A stretch of 64,000 bases of DNA, from assembly GCA_947561715.1 (NCBI GenBank), contig OX387204.1, positions 8,809,001-8,873,000 on the forward strand, read 5' to 3'. Position numbers and translations under genes: made by a program. This DNA is from Ascidia mentula (taxonomy: Eukaryota; Chordata; Ascidiacea; Phlebobranchia; Ascidiidae). The notes under the pieces are model-generated. The model did not search any database. It was not told the DNA's origin and worked only from the letters and a program-made list of their open reading frames with translations. Shown piece by piece: positions 25,334 to 36,482 of the stretch; within the stretch, counting starts at the first letter, position 1; every line of letters begins with the position of its first letter.

Positions 25334-27430
25334 ATGGAGTTACAGAAGTTTTTTGTTTTAATTCCTATGTTGTTGGGTGTTGGGCTGGCAGCAAAATTAG
25401 GTAAGAGCACAATGTTCCCATTTTTAACTCAAGAAATGTAATTGACTAAGTACCATCACACACGCTTAAAATGTGAAGCATTTTGTTATAATAACCTTTT
25501 AGCAATGATACTTTAATTGTGTATTCCTTTTTGTAGCTAGCAATAACGACATGAAGCAGTTGCAATATTCTAGAAATAAACAATTCACAAACGTAACAAA
25601 ACATAATTTTAATGCAAGCATGAACCTACAGGAACATACAACATTGATCACTCGCAAATATCCACAAGCGGTCTTTCTGCTGGAGCATTCATGGCTGTTC
25701 AAATGCACATTGCCCACTCAAAGATGTTTATTGGAGTTGGAATTCTGGCAGGAGGTAACAGATAAATAAAGTTACCATACTTATCAAGTGCACTATTGTT
25801 GTTAACTTTACAGTAGACTTACTTTATGTTGTCATGCTATATTGCTTTTAATGAATACATAGGCTATTTATATATTTTCATGATGAAATTCAGAAAGTAC
25901 TTGGCATATCAATAATACATTAGCTTAATTTGTATACAAACTATAGGTCCGTATTGGTGCGCAAAGAACAACCTCATAACCGCCACGACCACATGCATGG
26001 TCACACCGTATTCAATAGACGTGTCCGCTTTGCTGCAAAAAACTCGCGATTTCGAAAGTTTGTCAGTCATTGATCCCTTGGAAAATCTTGCAAATGATCG
26101 CGTGTATATCTTCAGCGGCGAATCAGACACGGTGGTTGTGAAAGGTTTGTTTGTTCGTATCGAATATTGGTTCCAAAAACAACTCTAACTGCAAAATAAT
26201 TACGTTTAATGTAGGGGCAATCCAAATGTTTAAAAAAAAGTTTTATGCGATTTTTTGTAGGTGTCGTGGAAAAAGCCGAGCTATATTATTCTGAACTACT
26301 ACCAGTGAGCAACATCAAGGCAGTTTACACAATCAACAGCTAGCACGGATTTGTAAGAAAGCTGGCCGAGTAATTTATAATGCAACCATACCCTATAGGT
26401 ACCTACACTTTTAGCCAACAGATAACTACGGAGGACAATGTGACAGGCTAAACACGGAATACATCAACAATTGTAACTACGATGGTGCATATAAGGCGCT
26501 TGGTCATATCCACGGCGGTCAAGAGGTTAACCAACATATTTGCATGTTCCTGCTGTGTTTTTTGACAAATCTTTACACTTACGCCGGTTCCACACTCACG
26601 CTTTGCGCCGGCGGATTCTTTGTTATACGCCGGCGTGCGGGCGTACGCTTGGGACATTAAAACAAACAAAGAATCCGCCGGCGCAAAGCGTGAGTGTGGA
26701 CCCGGCCTAAGGCATGTTATTTCACACCAATCACGCAATGCAATATAGGAAATGTTCTTTCCTTTTGTTTGCGTGTTGCTGCTTTATTACAGGAAAATGT
26801 GAAATGTTTACAGAAACTGCAGAAACCCCAGTACCCAATAACGAATTTGCCCGGTGGAAGTATTATTGAGTTCGATCAAACTGAATTTTTTACTGTGGGT
26901 TTATTTGGGTATTCTGGTCTTGACGATGTTGGCTACATGTACGTGCCTGATGCATGTGCCGACAATACTATGGGTACGTTTTGCATAAATTTCCTTATCA
27001 ACTCATCGGTAAATGTAATCTCATCTTACGCAGCATGTTCTCTGCACGTTGCGTTTCATGGTTGCAAACAAGGAGCTGAATATCTCGGACAAACTTACGT
27101 AACAAAGACGGGTTACAACGAGGTGGCTGCCCTAAACAACTTCATAATAATTTACCCACAAGCAAAGAAAGACCTAATAAACAACCCTAACGGATGCTTT
27201 GATTGGTATGAAATCTGTTATCACTGAAAGCACCTAACATTACAATGATAATATTTTTATTGCCCACAGGTGGGGGTATACCGGAAGTGATTACGGTAAG
27301 CATAATCATGTGATAGCATTTTTTGCATTACATTAAAATGACATGTTTTTCTTTTTCTTTCGCAGCGAAAAAGGGGGGATTACAAGTGGAAGCAGTGAAA
27401 CAGATGGTAGAGAGAGTTGCTGGGATGTAA
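25334..27430 (+). pseudogene. PHB depolymerase-like gene, copy 1 (in-frame stop)
   Basis: Secreted esterase of the bacterial PHB depolymerase family. Nine exons: 25334-25400, 25632-25754, 25947-26144, 26261-26352, 26415-26525, 26823-26973, 27034-27205, 27270-27295 and 27366-27430. Exon 1 is a signal peptide (MELQKFFVLIPMLLGVGLAA). Exon 2 carries the nucleophile box STSGLSAGAFMA and exon 3 the Asp motif FSGESDTVV. The C-terminal exons read LHVAFHGCKQGAEYLGQTY and NPNGCFDWWGYTGSDY. Exon 4 has TAG at 26341-26343 where the intact copy 2 has GAG, directly before the HGF motif with the likely catalytic His. Splice sites and all other exons remain open and the sequence has diverged from copy 2, so loss may be recent, or this allele may be a null variant. 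The exon structure is identical to copy 2. Confidence 0.8.
26581..26708. repeat. Perfect 35-bp inverted repeat (foldback MITE)
   Basis: Within intron 5 of depolymerase copy 1. The left arm at 26590-26624 (CCACACTCACGCTTTGCGCC...) is the exact reverse complement of the right arm at 26665-26699. The spacer is 40 bp and GC-rich, and weaker pairing extends outward (CCGG steps on both sides). It is likely a young foldback or MITE; no superfamily could be assigned. Confidence 0.8.
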
Positions 27431-27566
27431 ATAAATTCCGATAAATAAACACCAAATCTGCTAATACAGCATTGAATTTGGTCGGAATAAAATACAAAGT
27501 TTGCAATTGTTACTTTAGTTTAGATTGAACAGCAAACAGAACATTTGTGCAAAAAAAGCCATAATA

Positions 27567-27749
27567 TTGGCGAGCTGCAGACAGGGTGTGTACACGCACT
27601 GTTTTTTTTCTTTTCTGTTATTCCCACATGTGTGGGAATGTGGGCCGTGCCTGGGGGTAGTGCAATACCAGGACAACCCGTGGGCAGGTCGAAGCAAGCT
27701 CCGGCACCTTGCCCCCTGTCCAAAAATCACCCTGTCTGCAGCTCTCCAA
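27567..27749. mobile_element. Short MITE with 22-bp inverted ends
   Basis: Ends TTGGCGAGCTGCAGACAGGG (27567 onward) and the complement, with one mismatch, at 27728-27749. No clear target duplication. Its 17-base terminal core GCGAGCTGCAGACAGGG recurs at 19472-19488 in a DNAH7 intron. Confidence 0.6.
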
Positions 27750-27771
27750 ACAGAACATTATTTTAATCAAC

Positions 27772-28170
27772 TCTAAAAAAGCAGTACCTTTTTACTACAG
27801 GATCACCCGGGCTTATGATCAGGAGTATATATTTCGCCCCATATTTTCAGTTCCTTGCAGTAAACACAATAAATGATTTTTAAAACGATTAGAAAACTGC
27901 GATGACGTAGGCCAAAATAAAAATGTGCGGAATTCTCTCACCTTTGTATGCAAGGCTGGTAACTCAGTGTTTCACCTTGGCGCATTGCAAGTAGTCGAAG
28001 TTGTTGTTTTTTATCACAAGCCCTTTCTTTACTGTTGTTGTTATTCAGACGTTTTTAAAATCATATATTCATGTGTTTACTACAAGGAACTGAAGATGCC
28101 CGTATACGAAATATATATTCCTGATCATAAGCCAGGCTAATCCTGTAGTAAAAAGCACTGCTTTTTTTAG
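27772..28170. repeat. Foldback element with long imperfect arms
   Basis: Left arm (about 27772-27870: AAAAAAGCAGTACCTTTTTACT, then GGGCTTATGATCAGGAGTAT) is mirrored by the right arm (about 28080-28170: GATCATAAGCC, then CTGTAGTAAAAAGCACTGC). Arms are 60-90 bp with mismatches. The right arm contains CTGAAGATGCCCGTATACGA, which resembles the conserved core in the Penelope-type repeat at 33628-34506. Confidence 0.6.
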
Positions 28171-28981
28171 TGTTATTAAATAAGTTACAGTGATCGCTAG
28201 GCCTGTATCTGCGGTTTTGGTTAGATCCCAATATTTCAACTTTTGAAGTCAATTATTTTGATCAATGTTTGTTGAGTCTAATCAAACTCACCCGGTAATT
28301 CTATTCATTTTTTAACTGTTTTTTGTCGAAAACATTAACTGGGAACATTTGGACAAAAAGTTGCAATTCATATTTGCAACCAGCAAAAATTGTTTTAGCT
28401 CCTTTTACCATGTTGGAGAGAAATGCTTTGGAAGACCAAGCATAGTTATAGACATCAAACATACTACAAACTATGCAAACAAGTTTTCGCTGTTGGTTTC
28501 ACAGCCAAGGTATTGCATTTAAACCTGCATCGTTTCAGTGGTGTTAAAACATATTAAAAATTGTCAGCCCCCTATTTTTTGTTTAGATTTGCAGTTAATA
28601 AAGTTTAAAAATAATGTTTTGGGCGTCGTTTCATAATCGCGACAAATAACAAATAGTGTCGCCGTTTTGATGCGAGATGCAACAAACAATGACCATGCAG
28701 TTTCATGAACGGTCGCTAGATATTACGAGGATATATATAGCGTGTGCGTGGTACGTGCGGTTTGCTCGATACAGGTAACACCAGCTGCCAATATTCTCAC
28801 GTGGTTTTGTAGAATAACACACACAGCTCTACTACAACCCAAAAACACCAGAAGCAAATAGGAATAAGCTGTACAAAACCCCACATTTGTGAAAGTCAAA
28901 TTTTGGTTTGTTATATTTCGCGAAGACAGAAAGTTTGTTTTATTGCTATATATTTGGCAGAACAGATAGTATAGGAAAACA
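28171..28981. other. 5' flank and UTR of depolymerase copy 2
   Basis: No gene recognised. The run ATATATATAG at 28731-28740, about 240 bases before the start codon, is a TATA-box candidate; nothing else supports a promoter position. Confidence 0.3.
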
Positions 28982-31409
28982 ATGGTGTTTCAACATCCTA
29001 CAGTTTTATTGTTCTTGTTGGCTGCTGGTGTTAGCACGGTCCTAACTGCAACATTGGGTAAGAAAAACTTCGTGATTAAAATAATATGATTTCTATTGAC
29101 AAACTGCAATCAATTGTTGACATTTTACAAACCTTATGAATACTATCGCGTAAAATTGTAAGACAAATTTTAAGCACCATGTTAATTTATTTTGTTAAAA
29201 GCCAGTTTTTTTTTATAAAGTAGATATATAAGTTTATTAACTTCACAAATTCGTTCTAAAATATAATGATTGTAAACAAAATACCGTAACAAAGCCTGAA
29301 ATCATGTTGGCCACCCTTGTCCCAAACTTTTGACAATTAATCAACATGAACACTATTGAAATAATGTACATATAGTTGGTCTTAATATGTTGTGGAATTC
29401 TTGTCTGTGACCAAGATGTATACTTTGCAGAAACCTACAATGTAGACCAGATGCAGATATCCACAAGCGGTCTTTCGGCCGGCGCTTTTATGGCTGTTCA
29501 AATGCACATTTCCCACTCCAAGATCTTCATCGGTGTTGGAATTCTGGCTGGAGGTACGTTTCATAGAGAATCGTGCACAGCTTTTTGAAAAACGTTTTCA
29601 ATGTTAAACGACAGCGATTTACTGAATATTGACAACAACCTTTACTGTCTATAGGTCCGTTCTGGTGTGCCAAGAACAATCTCATGACTGCTACTACTGC
29701 CTGCATGACCTCTCCAGCAATGATTGACGTTCCTTACTTGCAGCAAATAACACGAAATACGGTGGCCACAAACTATGCGGATCCCCTGGTAAACCTTGCA
29801 GACGACCGCGTTTACATTTACAGCGGAATCTCTGATACAGTTGTTGACCCAGGTCTGTGATGTCGTTACATTAATCTGATATTTTATCATACTGTCACTA
29901 TGCTGCAGTAAATGCTAACGTTTCTCGACAAATTTAATTAAATAGTTAATATTGCACAAACACATTTACGCAGGTGTGGTGAAAGCCGCTGAGGAATATT
30001 ACTCTGAGTTTGTACCGGCGAGTAACATAAAGGCAGTGTACACAATAGACAGTGAGCACGGATTCGTAAGAAAGCAATTCGTAATGATTATTCTTTATTG
30101 ACGAATCACGTATGACTACTTTCAGCCAACATACCAATACGGAGGTGAATGTGACAAGTTAAACAATGAATACATCAACAAATGCAACTACGACGGAGCA
30201 TATAAGACCCTTGACCATATTCATGGCAATCTGGAGGTTTGCAATTACCGATCGTTATTTCTAATCTCAACACGAAAGTTTGCATTTATCCTCAAATAAT
30301 TTGCAGAAACCGACATACCCGGCTGTTGATAGTCCAGCTGGCAGCATTGTGGAATTTGACCAAATAGAGTTTTTTGACAACAGCGCATTTGGAGTGATGG
30401 GATTGGATGACGTCGGTTATATGTTCGTCCCTGATGCATGTGCAGACAAAACAACCCGTATGTCTCCTTTTTTTTTTATTTATCATTAGTTTTTAGTCAT
30501 TAGTTTTTGTAATGTAACAAATATAGACCAATTGTTAAAATACAAAATGTAACTCAAACGAAATTAAAATCCCAAGTGTGTCTTATTTAGCTTGTGCTCT
30601 TCATGTGGCGTTTCACGGTTGCAAGCAAGGGGCAGAGTATCTCGGACAAACCTACGTGAAGGAAACTGGTTACAACGAGGTGGCCGCCCTGAACAACATC
30701 ATAGTGGTTTATCCACAAGCGAAAAAGGATTTAATTAATAATCCTAACGGATGCTTTGACTGGTGAGTTCTATGTAAAATCTCCTGTTTGTTTGACCAAA
30801 TATTTTACTGCCCACAGGTGGGGCTACACTGGCAGCGCTTATGGTAAGTTTAGTAAGTTATATCTTGGGTAATTTCATGCACATAATAAGTCTAAACCAG
30901 TGGTTCTTAACCGGGAGGGCGCGCCCCCCAGGGGGGCGTCAACCATTTCTCATGGGGGTGCAAGCTCTATACCAAAACTTCTTTTTTTTAGTGACTTTAA
31001 TGTCCTATGCTGTCTGTCACATCTTACAGTTTCGGAACAAAAATCTTGTACCTAAAATGTAAAATCCGCCTGTGTAGTTAAGTTACTTTTACATCACGAA
31101 GAAACATAACGTCACAACATACCTTTTGTGATGATTCATTTGTTTCGTTACAAACCGTTATTAGTCCCGTAATTTTATAGTTAAAATAAGCAAGCTTAAG
31201 TGGATTTTATCGTGTTGCAGTGTTTAGTAGCTTATTTACGTAGATCGACAAAAACACAAAGGGCGTAAGGCACAAGACCGTTACTAAAAGGAGGCGTGAT
31301 AGAAAAAGGGTTAAGAACCACTTGTCTAAACCTTTATCTTACAGCGTCGAACATCGGTAAACAAGTGGTAGCTGTAAGGCAGATGGTCGAAAGAATTGCC
31401 GGCATGTAA
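28982..31409 (+). CDS. Secreted PHB depolymerase-like esterase, copy 2 (intact)
   Basis: Bacterial-type poly(3-hydroxybutyrate) depolymerase fold (alpha/beta hydrolase), likely secreted. Nine exons: 28982-29057, 29431-29553, 29655-29852, 29974-30065, 30126-30236, 30307-30457, 30591-30762, 30818-30843 and 31345-31409, all in phase with GT-AG borders. The start is followed by a hydrophobic signal peptide (MVFQHPTVLLFLLAAGVS). The catalytic Ser is in STSGLSAGAFMA, the probable Asp in YSGISDTVVD and the probable His in DSEHGF. The C-terminal part shows HVAFHGCKQGAEYLGQTY and NPNGCFDWWGYTGSAY, as in periplasmic PhaZ-type enzymes of bacteria. Natural substrate in an animal is unknown. Poly(A) signal AATAAA at 31463-31468. 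It converges on the fucosyltransferase, with 138 bases between the coding ends. Intron 8 carries a hAT MITE. Confidence 0.85.
30898..31323. mobile_element. hAT-type MITE in intron 8 of depolymerase copy 2
   Basis: Ends CAGTGGTTCTTAACC (left) and the complement at the right (one terminal mismatch), flanked by a perfect 8-bp duplication GTCTAAAC at 30890-30897 and 31324-31331. The paralogous intron near 55825-55845 has a single GTCTAAAC and no insert, a natural empty site. 426 bp, no coding capacity. Confidence 0.9.
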
Positions 31410-31547
31410 TGAACCAATCGTGCAGAGCCCAATGCTCGTCCCTAGGGAGAGATTTTGTGGGAAATAAAACACGAATACAATAAAATTTTGGTGCTTTATG
31501 AAAGACAAAATCAACCTGCAATGGAAGGGTGTTCAAATGACCACATT

Positions 31548-34500
31548 CTATGGTGTTACATTTCTAGTGTAATTGAGACACTCTTTGGTCTCATTTGCAT
31601 GCCACCACTCATGCACTGAGTAAATTGTTTGATTAACACCTGGATAAACTTTATCAGGGTATCGTTCACTTTCTGTTCCGTATATTTCTGCATATGACCG
31701 TGTGTCGTCTGGTTTAATTCCGTGTAGAGCTCTACAAATGGAACAATATCCAACCGCTTTGCCGTGATGATAGTAGTTTGCTGCATTTCCACTTCTCCAG
31801 TCAAAATATTCTGCGTACGCAGTGTGATTTCTGTCCAAGTACTTGATGTATTTTACAAGTTGTTTGGTGTCGGCAAAATCTTCCACGTGTACGAACGAGT
31901 GTGGAGGTGCGATTGCGAGATAATCTTCCTTGCGCGCTCCGTAAGCTATCGGCAGTAGACCAGCCGCAAGTCCGTTTGCTAAAAACTTCTCTGTAATGTA
32001 ATCGCGACAGTGCAAGGAATTCTCGAATGCCAAATAAAACTTGTATTGTGACAAGAAGCGGTAAAACTCCTTGCTGTCTCTCGGATAATTCGGCATAGTC
32101 ATGTTTTTGTTCTTGAAACAACGGCCAAACAAATCCACTTCCAATCCCAAATCAACCATGTCTTGGGCCAATTTTAATCTGTTTGCGACATTGGAACCGT
32201 AATTACAGTTACTGGTAATAAAAACTGCGGTCCTTGTCTTTGCAGCGAGGAGTTTATCAGTATTTCTTTCTACTCCGTGCCATAAACCCCTGATCATACT
32301 GACAAGGTCGAGACGATGGGTCGGGTTATAAAATACTGAATCTCTTCTGCAAAAGAGTAAATTGTATTATGCACTGAAAACGGCGATAAAATTATCTCAT
32401 AAATTTAACAAACTTCACCTAAAGGTCATTGTCGCGTTGAAGTAATGGCGAGGATAAAGATCCAGGTTGACTTTATAATTTCCGAAGTAAAGAGTTTTTC
32501 CTGGACTTTCACCAGCCCAAAATACGTAGAGTTGTTCAGGTCTCCTGTGAACAAAAACAAACATTGCCACCTTTTGATTTAAAGCGCATAGCGATTTTTT
32601 AAATTAGTAAAATATTGTTTGTTAGAAATACATACAAGACTGTTTAAACTAGATGTAATATACACAGAAAGTTGTTTTTTCCAACGTATGCTGTCGTAGT
32701 TCGGCAAAGTAGAGATTATCAAACCTTTGTTGGCTCAACGGAGGGTTGGAGGGAGCTTTGGACCAAGCGTTGATCACAACGGCCGCAGTATCACTACTGT
32801 TTAACTGTAAAATTAGTTTGTTTTAAAATTAAAAATTCAAAAAGTACGACTTAACAAGACGTTACCTCACTCCTGTTTGTTGTAATCTTGCAAAATCCAC
32901 AAAATGGACTTTTTATTTGCTTGGTTTGAAACCACCATATTTTGTCCCACAGCAAGATGTTCTACGCAAGCAAAATGTTAAAATATATTTAACAAAAGCA
33001 GGCATTTACTTTTCCAATATGACAGCAGTCTTATGTCAAGCATTTTCAAAACTCCCTTTGTTGTTTAATTTGTTTAACACCTAATTCGTGACGTGCACAA
33101 AGCGATGCAACATTTTGCACCGAACATGACAAATAATTTTGATTAAAACCAAAGAGGGCCTGTAGTTCATGTAGGTTATTGTGTTTATTTAACAAACAAC
33201 TTCATGTAATAGTACTGGACTGTTAAGTCCGACTAATACTAGAATTTTTTAGGCTTTTTTCAAGTTGGATAAGTAAAATTAGAGTTATACCAAATGTACG
33301 AAAACCAGAAATTAAACTTAACTTCGAACAGGAATTACATTTGAGCAAGTCAAGCTTAAAGTGCTGTTCTTGCTGCCTTGTAAATTTAGGTATCGTAAAT
33401 TTTAAAAAAGCTGTTTTTCTCGCATAAAAATTACGAGATTTTTATATAACGCTAAAGAAGTCTGGCCAAATGGTAGACGAAATTTCGGTTGTAATAAAAA
33501 TCACGTAACTTTTATGCCAGATAAATGTGTTTATAAAATACGCAGATCTTCCACTGACGACTTGGATTGGTTTTGGGATAAAAGCGCTAAAATTCTTCCA
33601 AAAAGTGACAACTAGGACATCCAACCAAGATGTTTTTTTGAAATATAAATATTTCGCCTATGCGGCATCCTCGGTATTCTAAAAACAACAAGGGTAATCG
33701 TAGTGATTAGCATCAATAGCACAAATTAAGACTAACATGTACACACTTAACCTCCAGGCCGCAATCCTGTAGCAAACCAAACAAAAACCAGAAGCACAGC
33801 AGCAGTTGAACGTTAGCATCGAAAAACGATGTTGTGCGTTAGCGGTTTGCTCGCGGATGTGAAGATAACATTTGCAGGCACCACACCAGTGGCTGGATGG
33901 ATTAGAACGGTTTAAAAGAATAAAATGTAAATAGAAAATGTAAATAAAAAATAAAAACAACAAGAAAACGTTGTGTTTATCGTATCCTGGGCAACACCAT
34001 GCGTTGAATGTTAATTGTTGCATTGGTTATGGCCTGCCATTTCGACTCGCATACGTCAAGTTTTCTGCAGCAGGTTGTTCGACTAACGTTACGTAGTAGC
34101 ATTTATCCAGGCTAGGTTTTGAGCTTAGCACCGTGTTGTGCTTGCTGACGTAATGCCCAAAAAGACCAGCTTTATCGTCTTTGCTTTTGCATATCTCTGC
34201 GTGGGCTTTACCCCACGACGCTCTATGGCCACGCCACCTTGTGGAAAATGAAATTTGTGTTTGGCCAACGTATCTGTCGCCACATATCATACATGTGGCA
34301 ACATATATGCCATGGTTTCGGCAGTTTAGCACTTGTGACAGTTGGTGGTTTCCGTTTGGTGTTATCAAAGTCTCGACTCGAAGTGTGTACATGTTAATCT
34401 TAATGTGTGCTGTTGATGCTAATCACTACGATTACTTTTGTTCTCTTGCTTTCAGAATACTGAGGATGCCGCATAGGCGAAATATATATATTGAAAAAAA

Positions 34501-35309
34501 CATCTTGCTGATTAAGTAGAAATCTAGTCCAGTCCTAGTTATCACTTTTATGCGAGAGGAACAGTTCTTTTAAATTTACAATGCCTGGCAGCAAGAATAG
34601 CACTGTACGCTTAACTTGCTCAAATGTAATTCCTGTTTGAAGTTAGGTTTAATTTCTGGTTTTTGTATATTTGGTAGCCTATAACTCTATAAGTTTACTT
34701 ATCCAATTCAGAAAACGCTTAAAAAGTTCTAGTATTAGGTCCGACGAAAAAAGTTTAAAGTCAAGCTTAATTCATACTAAATTGGAATTCTTTCCCATTT
34801 GTGCTGCAAAATTTGAAAACTCGTTCCAACGGAAAAATGTCGTTGGACGAAGAACTACTCAACTTTTTAATAATACATTATAGGATAATCGGGATTTTGC
34901 TATCTTTAAAATATTAGGATTATGTAGTTGTCCAAGTCTGATTTTTACCTTTCTTACCTTTCCCAAATTAGTATTTTTTCTGTTGCTGACTTGTTTCAGA
35001 GTTAAAGTTGTTTGGATGGTTGTAGAAACAACAATATCGTGACCGATGTTACCTAAAATTTCCTTGCCAAACCTCGGTCCGCTCTTCTTGTCGTGACGAC
35101 CTTAAAAACACGTATGCTGTTGAATTGGTTTTACAAATACCATTTAAAAGCAACCACTAATTGTAATAATAATGCTAGCAAATTAGTTGCGTAACACTGG
35201 CTAGACGTATTATTTTTTGAATACCTGTAATGTATGCATATCCAGCTATGCAGAATAAGGTCCAAACGCAACACAGCAAGAAAACGACCGAGAGTTTATG
35301 TTTATCCAT
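31548..35309 (-). CDS. Alpha-1,3-fucosyltransferase (GT10), intact copy
   Basis: Golgi type II membrane glycosyltransferase that moves fucose from GDP-fucose to GlcNAc in glycans. Six exons: 35225-35309, 34958-35100, 32866-32961, 32686-32804, 32419-32544 and 31548-32346, giving about 455 residues. Exon 1 is a short cytoplasmic tail and one membrane anchor (MDKHKLSVVFLLCCVWTLFC...). Exon 2 is a stem. The catalytic part has TMTFRRDSVFYNP, SNCNYGSNVANR, FYLAFENSLHCRDYITEKF, GLLPIAYGARKEDY and PPHSFVHVEDF, the standard GT10 donor-site motifs. Intron 2 holds a Penelope-type foldback. The acceptor specificity (Lewis-type or core) cannot be read from the sequence. Confidence 0.88.
33215..34745. mobile_element. 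Penelope-like nested inverted repeat with GIY-YIG frame
   Basis: In intron 2 of the fucosyltransferase. Outer arms at about 33215-33435 and 34535-34745 are inverted copies of each other. Inside them, a second pair of about 123-bp arms (33628-33750 and 34384-34506) bounds an interior with a GIY-YIG endonuclease frame (34027-34392, minus). Inverted or direct long terminal copies around a GIY-YIG-bearing body are known for Penelope-like elements. No reverse transcriptase is visible, so this is a partial or non-autonomous copy. The duplicate gene's intron (57490-58370) has sequence related to the outer arm but lacks the inner GIY-YIG unit. Confidence 0.65.
34027..34392 (-). CDS. GIY-YIG endonuclease domain fragment
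   Basis: A 121-codon frame with a GIY-YIG core: NHGIYVATCMICGDRYVGQT, followed by STRWRGHRASWG and GLFGHYVSKHN. The GIY and YVG motifs and the following R...H fit the GIY-YIG fold. The CxxC between the motifs resembles the Cys-bearing variant of Penelope-like retroelements. It begins without an upstream reverse transcriptase and is probably a remnant of the C-terminal end of a Penelope polyprotein. Confidence 0.7.
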   Translation of the reverse strand: MYTLRVETLITPNGNHQLSQVLNCRNHGIYVATCMICGDRYVGQTQISFSTRWRGHRASWGKAHAEICKSKDDKAGLFGHYVSKHNTVLSSKPSLDKCYYVTLVEQPAAENLTYASRNGRP

Positions 35310-35724
35310 GAAAAGAAAACTTGCATCATCCCCAAACTATTACAAGGCCAAAACTATAAGTTTAAAAAATGTAATTGCTTAAATAAAAATGACTTCAGCA
35401 ACAGAAAAATAAAGATCTTAACCATAGACTGCAGAAGCTGCCCTGGTAATCACTATTCCTTCCGTAATAACACACACACAAAGCACAGACGTAAAACGCG
35501 AACATCTTTTAATTTATCAAAGATTAACCTAATATCACTGGTTGTTGCGTAAAAAAGCAAACTTGGACCTGGCACGTGTGCATTACATAATTCTGCCGCA
35601 AAGTTTTGTTATCTGGCGTGTTTTGCCAACTAGCTTGAGAAGGGGCTGCAACGTTACGGTTAAGATAAGCAGTCGCTTGAGATCAACGGTCTGTTATTGG
35701 GGAAAAATAAGCAGACCGCGTCGT
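35310..35724. other. Fucosyltransferase upstream flank to duplication junction
   Basis: No gene recognised. 35405-35485 is matched at 58790-58860 upstream of the second fucosyltransferase, so the duplicated block reaches at least this far. At about 35725 the sequence switches to one resembling intron 1 of depolymerase copy 2. Confidence 0.5.
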
Positions 35725-36482
35725 GATTATAATAATATGATTTCAATACCCAACCAACAATCAATTGTTGACACTATTAAAGCTATTGAATACTATCGCG
35801 TAAGTGTAAGATACATTTTTTAACTACACAATGTTTAATTATATGGTTAAAAGCCTTTTTTCGGATCGTTTGTGTTTCTTATAAAGTAGTTAGGTCAGTT
35901 TATTAACTTCACCAATTCGTTCCAAAGAATAACGATTGTAAATAAATACTATATATTCAATGCAACAAAGTCCGAAATCATGGCTGTCGATCTTTCGGCT
36001 GGCGTTTTTATGACTGTTCAATCGCACATTTCCAACTCTAAGATCTTTATCGGTGTTGAAATTCTGGCTGGAGGTACGTTTCATAGAGAATCATGCATAG
36101 CTTTTTAAATGAACGTTTTCAATGTCAACCAACAGCGATTTACTAAATATTGACAACAACCTTTACTGTCTAGGTTCGTTCTGGTGTGCCAAGAACAATC
36201 TCATGACTGCTACTACTGCCTGCATGACCTCTCCAGCAATGATTGACGTTTCTTACTTGCAACAAATAACACGAAATACGGTGGCCACAAACTATGCGGA
36301 TCCCCTGGTAAATTGCTGACGACCGCGTTTACATTTACAGCGGAATCTCTGATACAGTTATTGACCCAGGTCTGTGATGTCGTTACATTAATCTGATATT
36401 TTATCAACTGTCACTATGCTGCAGTAAATGCTAACGTTTCTCTACAAATTTTTCTCAAATAAATAATGTCGCACATACACAT
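35725..36482 (+). pseudogene. PHB depolymerase-like fragment, copy 3 5' part
   Basis: Matches copy 2 from within intron 1 through intron 3. No signal-peptide exon is present. The exon 2 relic (about 35980-36073) starts late and has lost the STSG part of the nucleophile box, though LSAG is left. The exon 3 relic (36174-36370) carries a 2-base loss in the run that reads GTAAACCTTGCAGACGAC in copy 2. It ends in intron 3 sequence where the transposon block starts. Confidence 0.8.

Noticed and set aside
26341-26343. TAG as a recoded amino acid
   Set aside because: Animals do not use TAG for pyrrolysine, no recoding signal is visible, and the intact paralogue has Glu; ordinary loss or allele is simpler.
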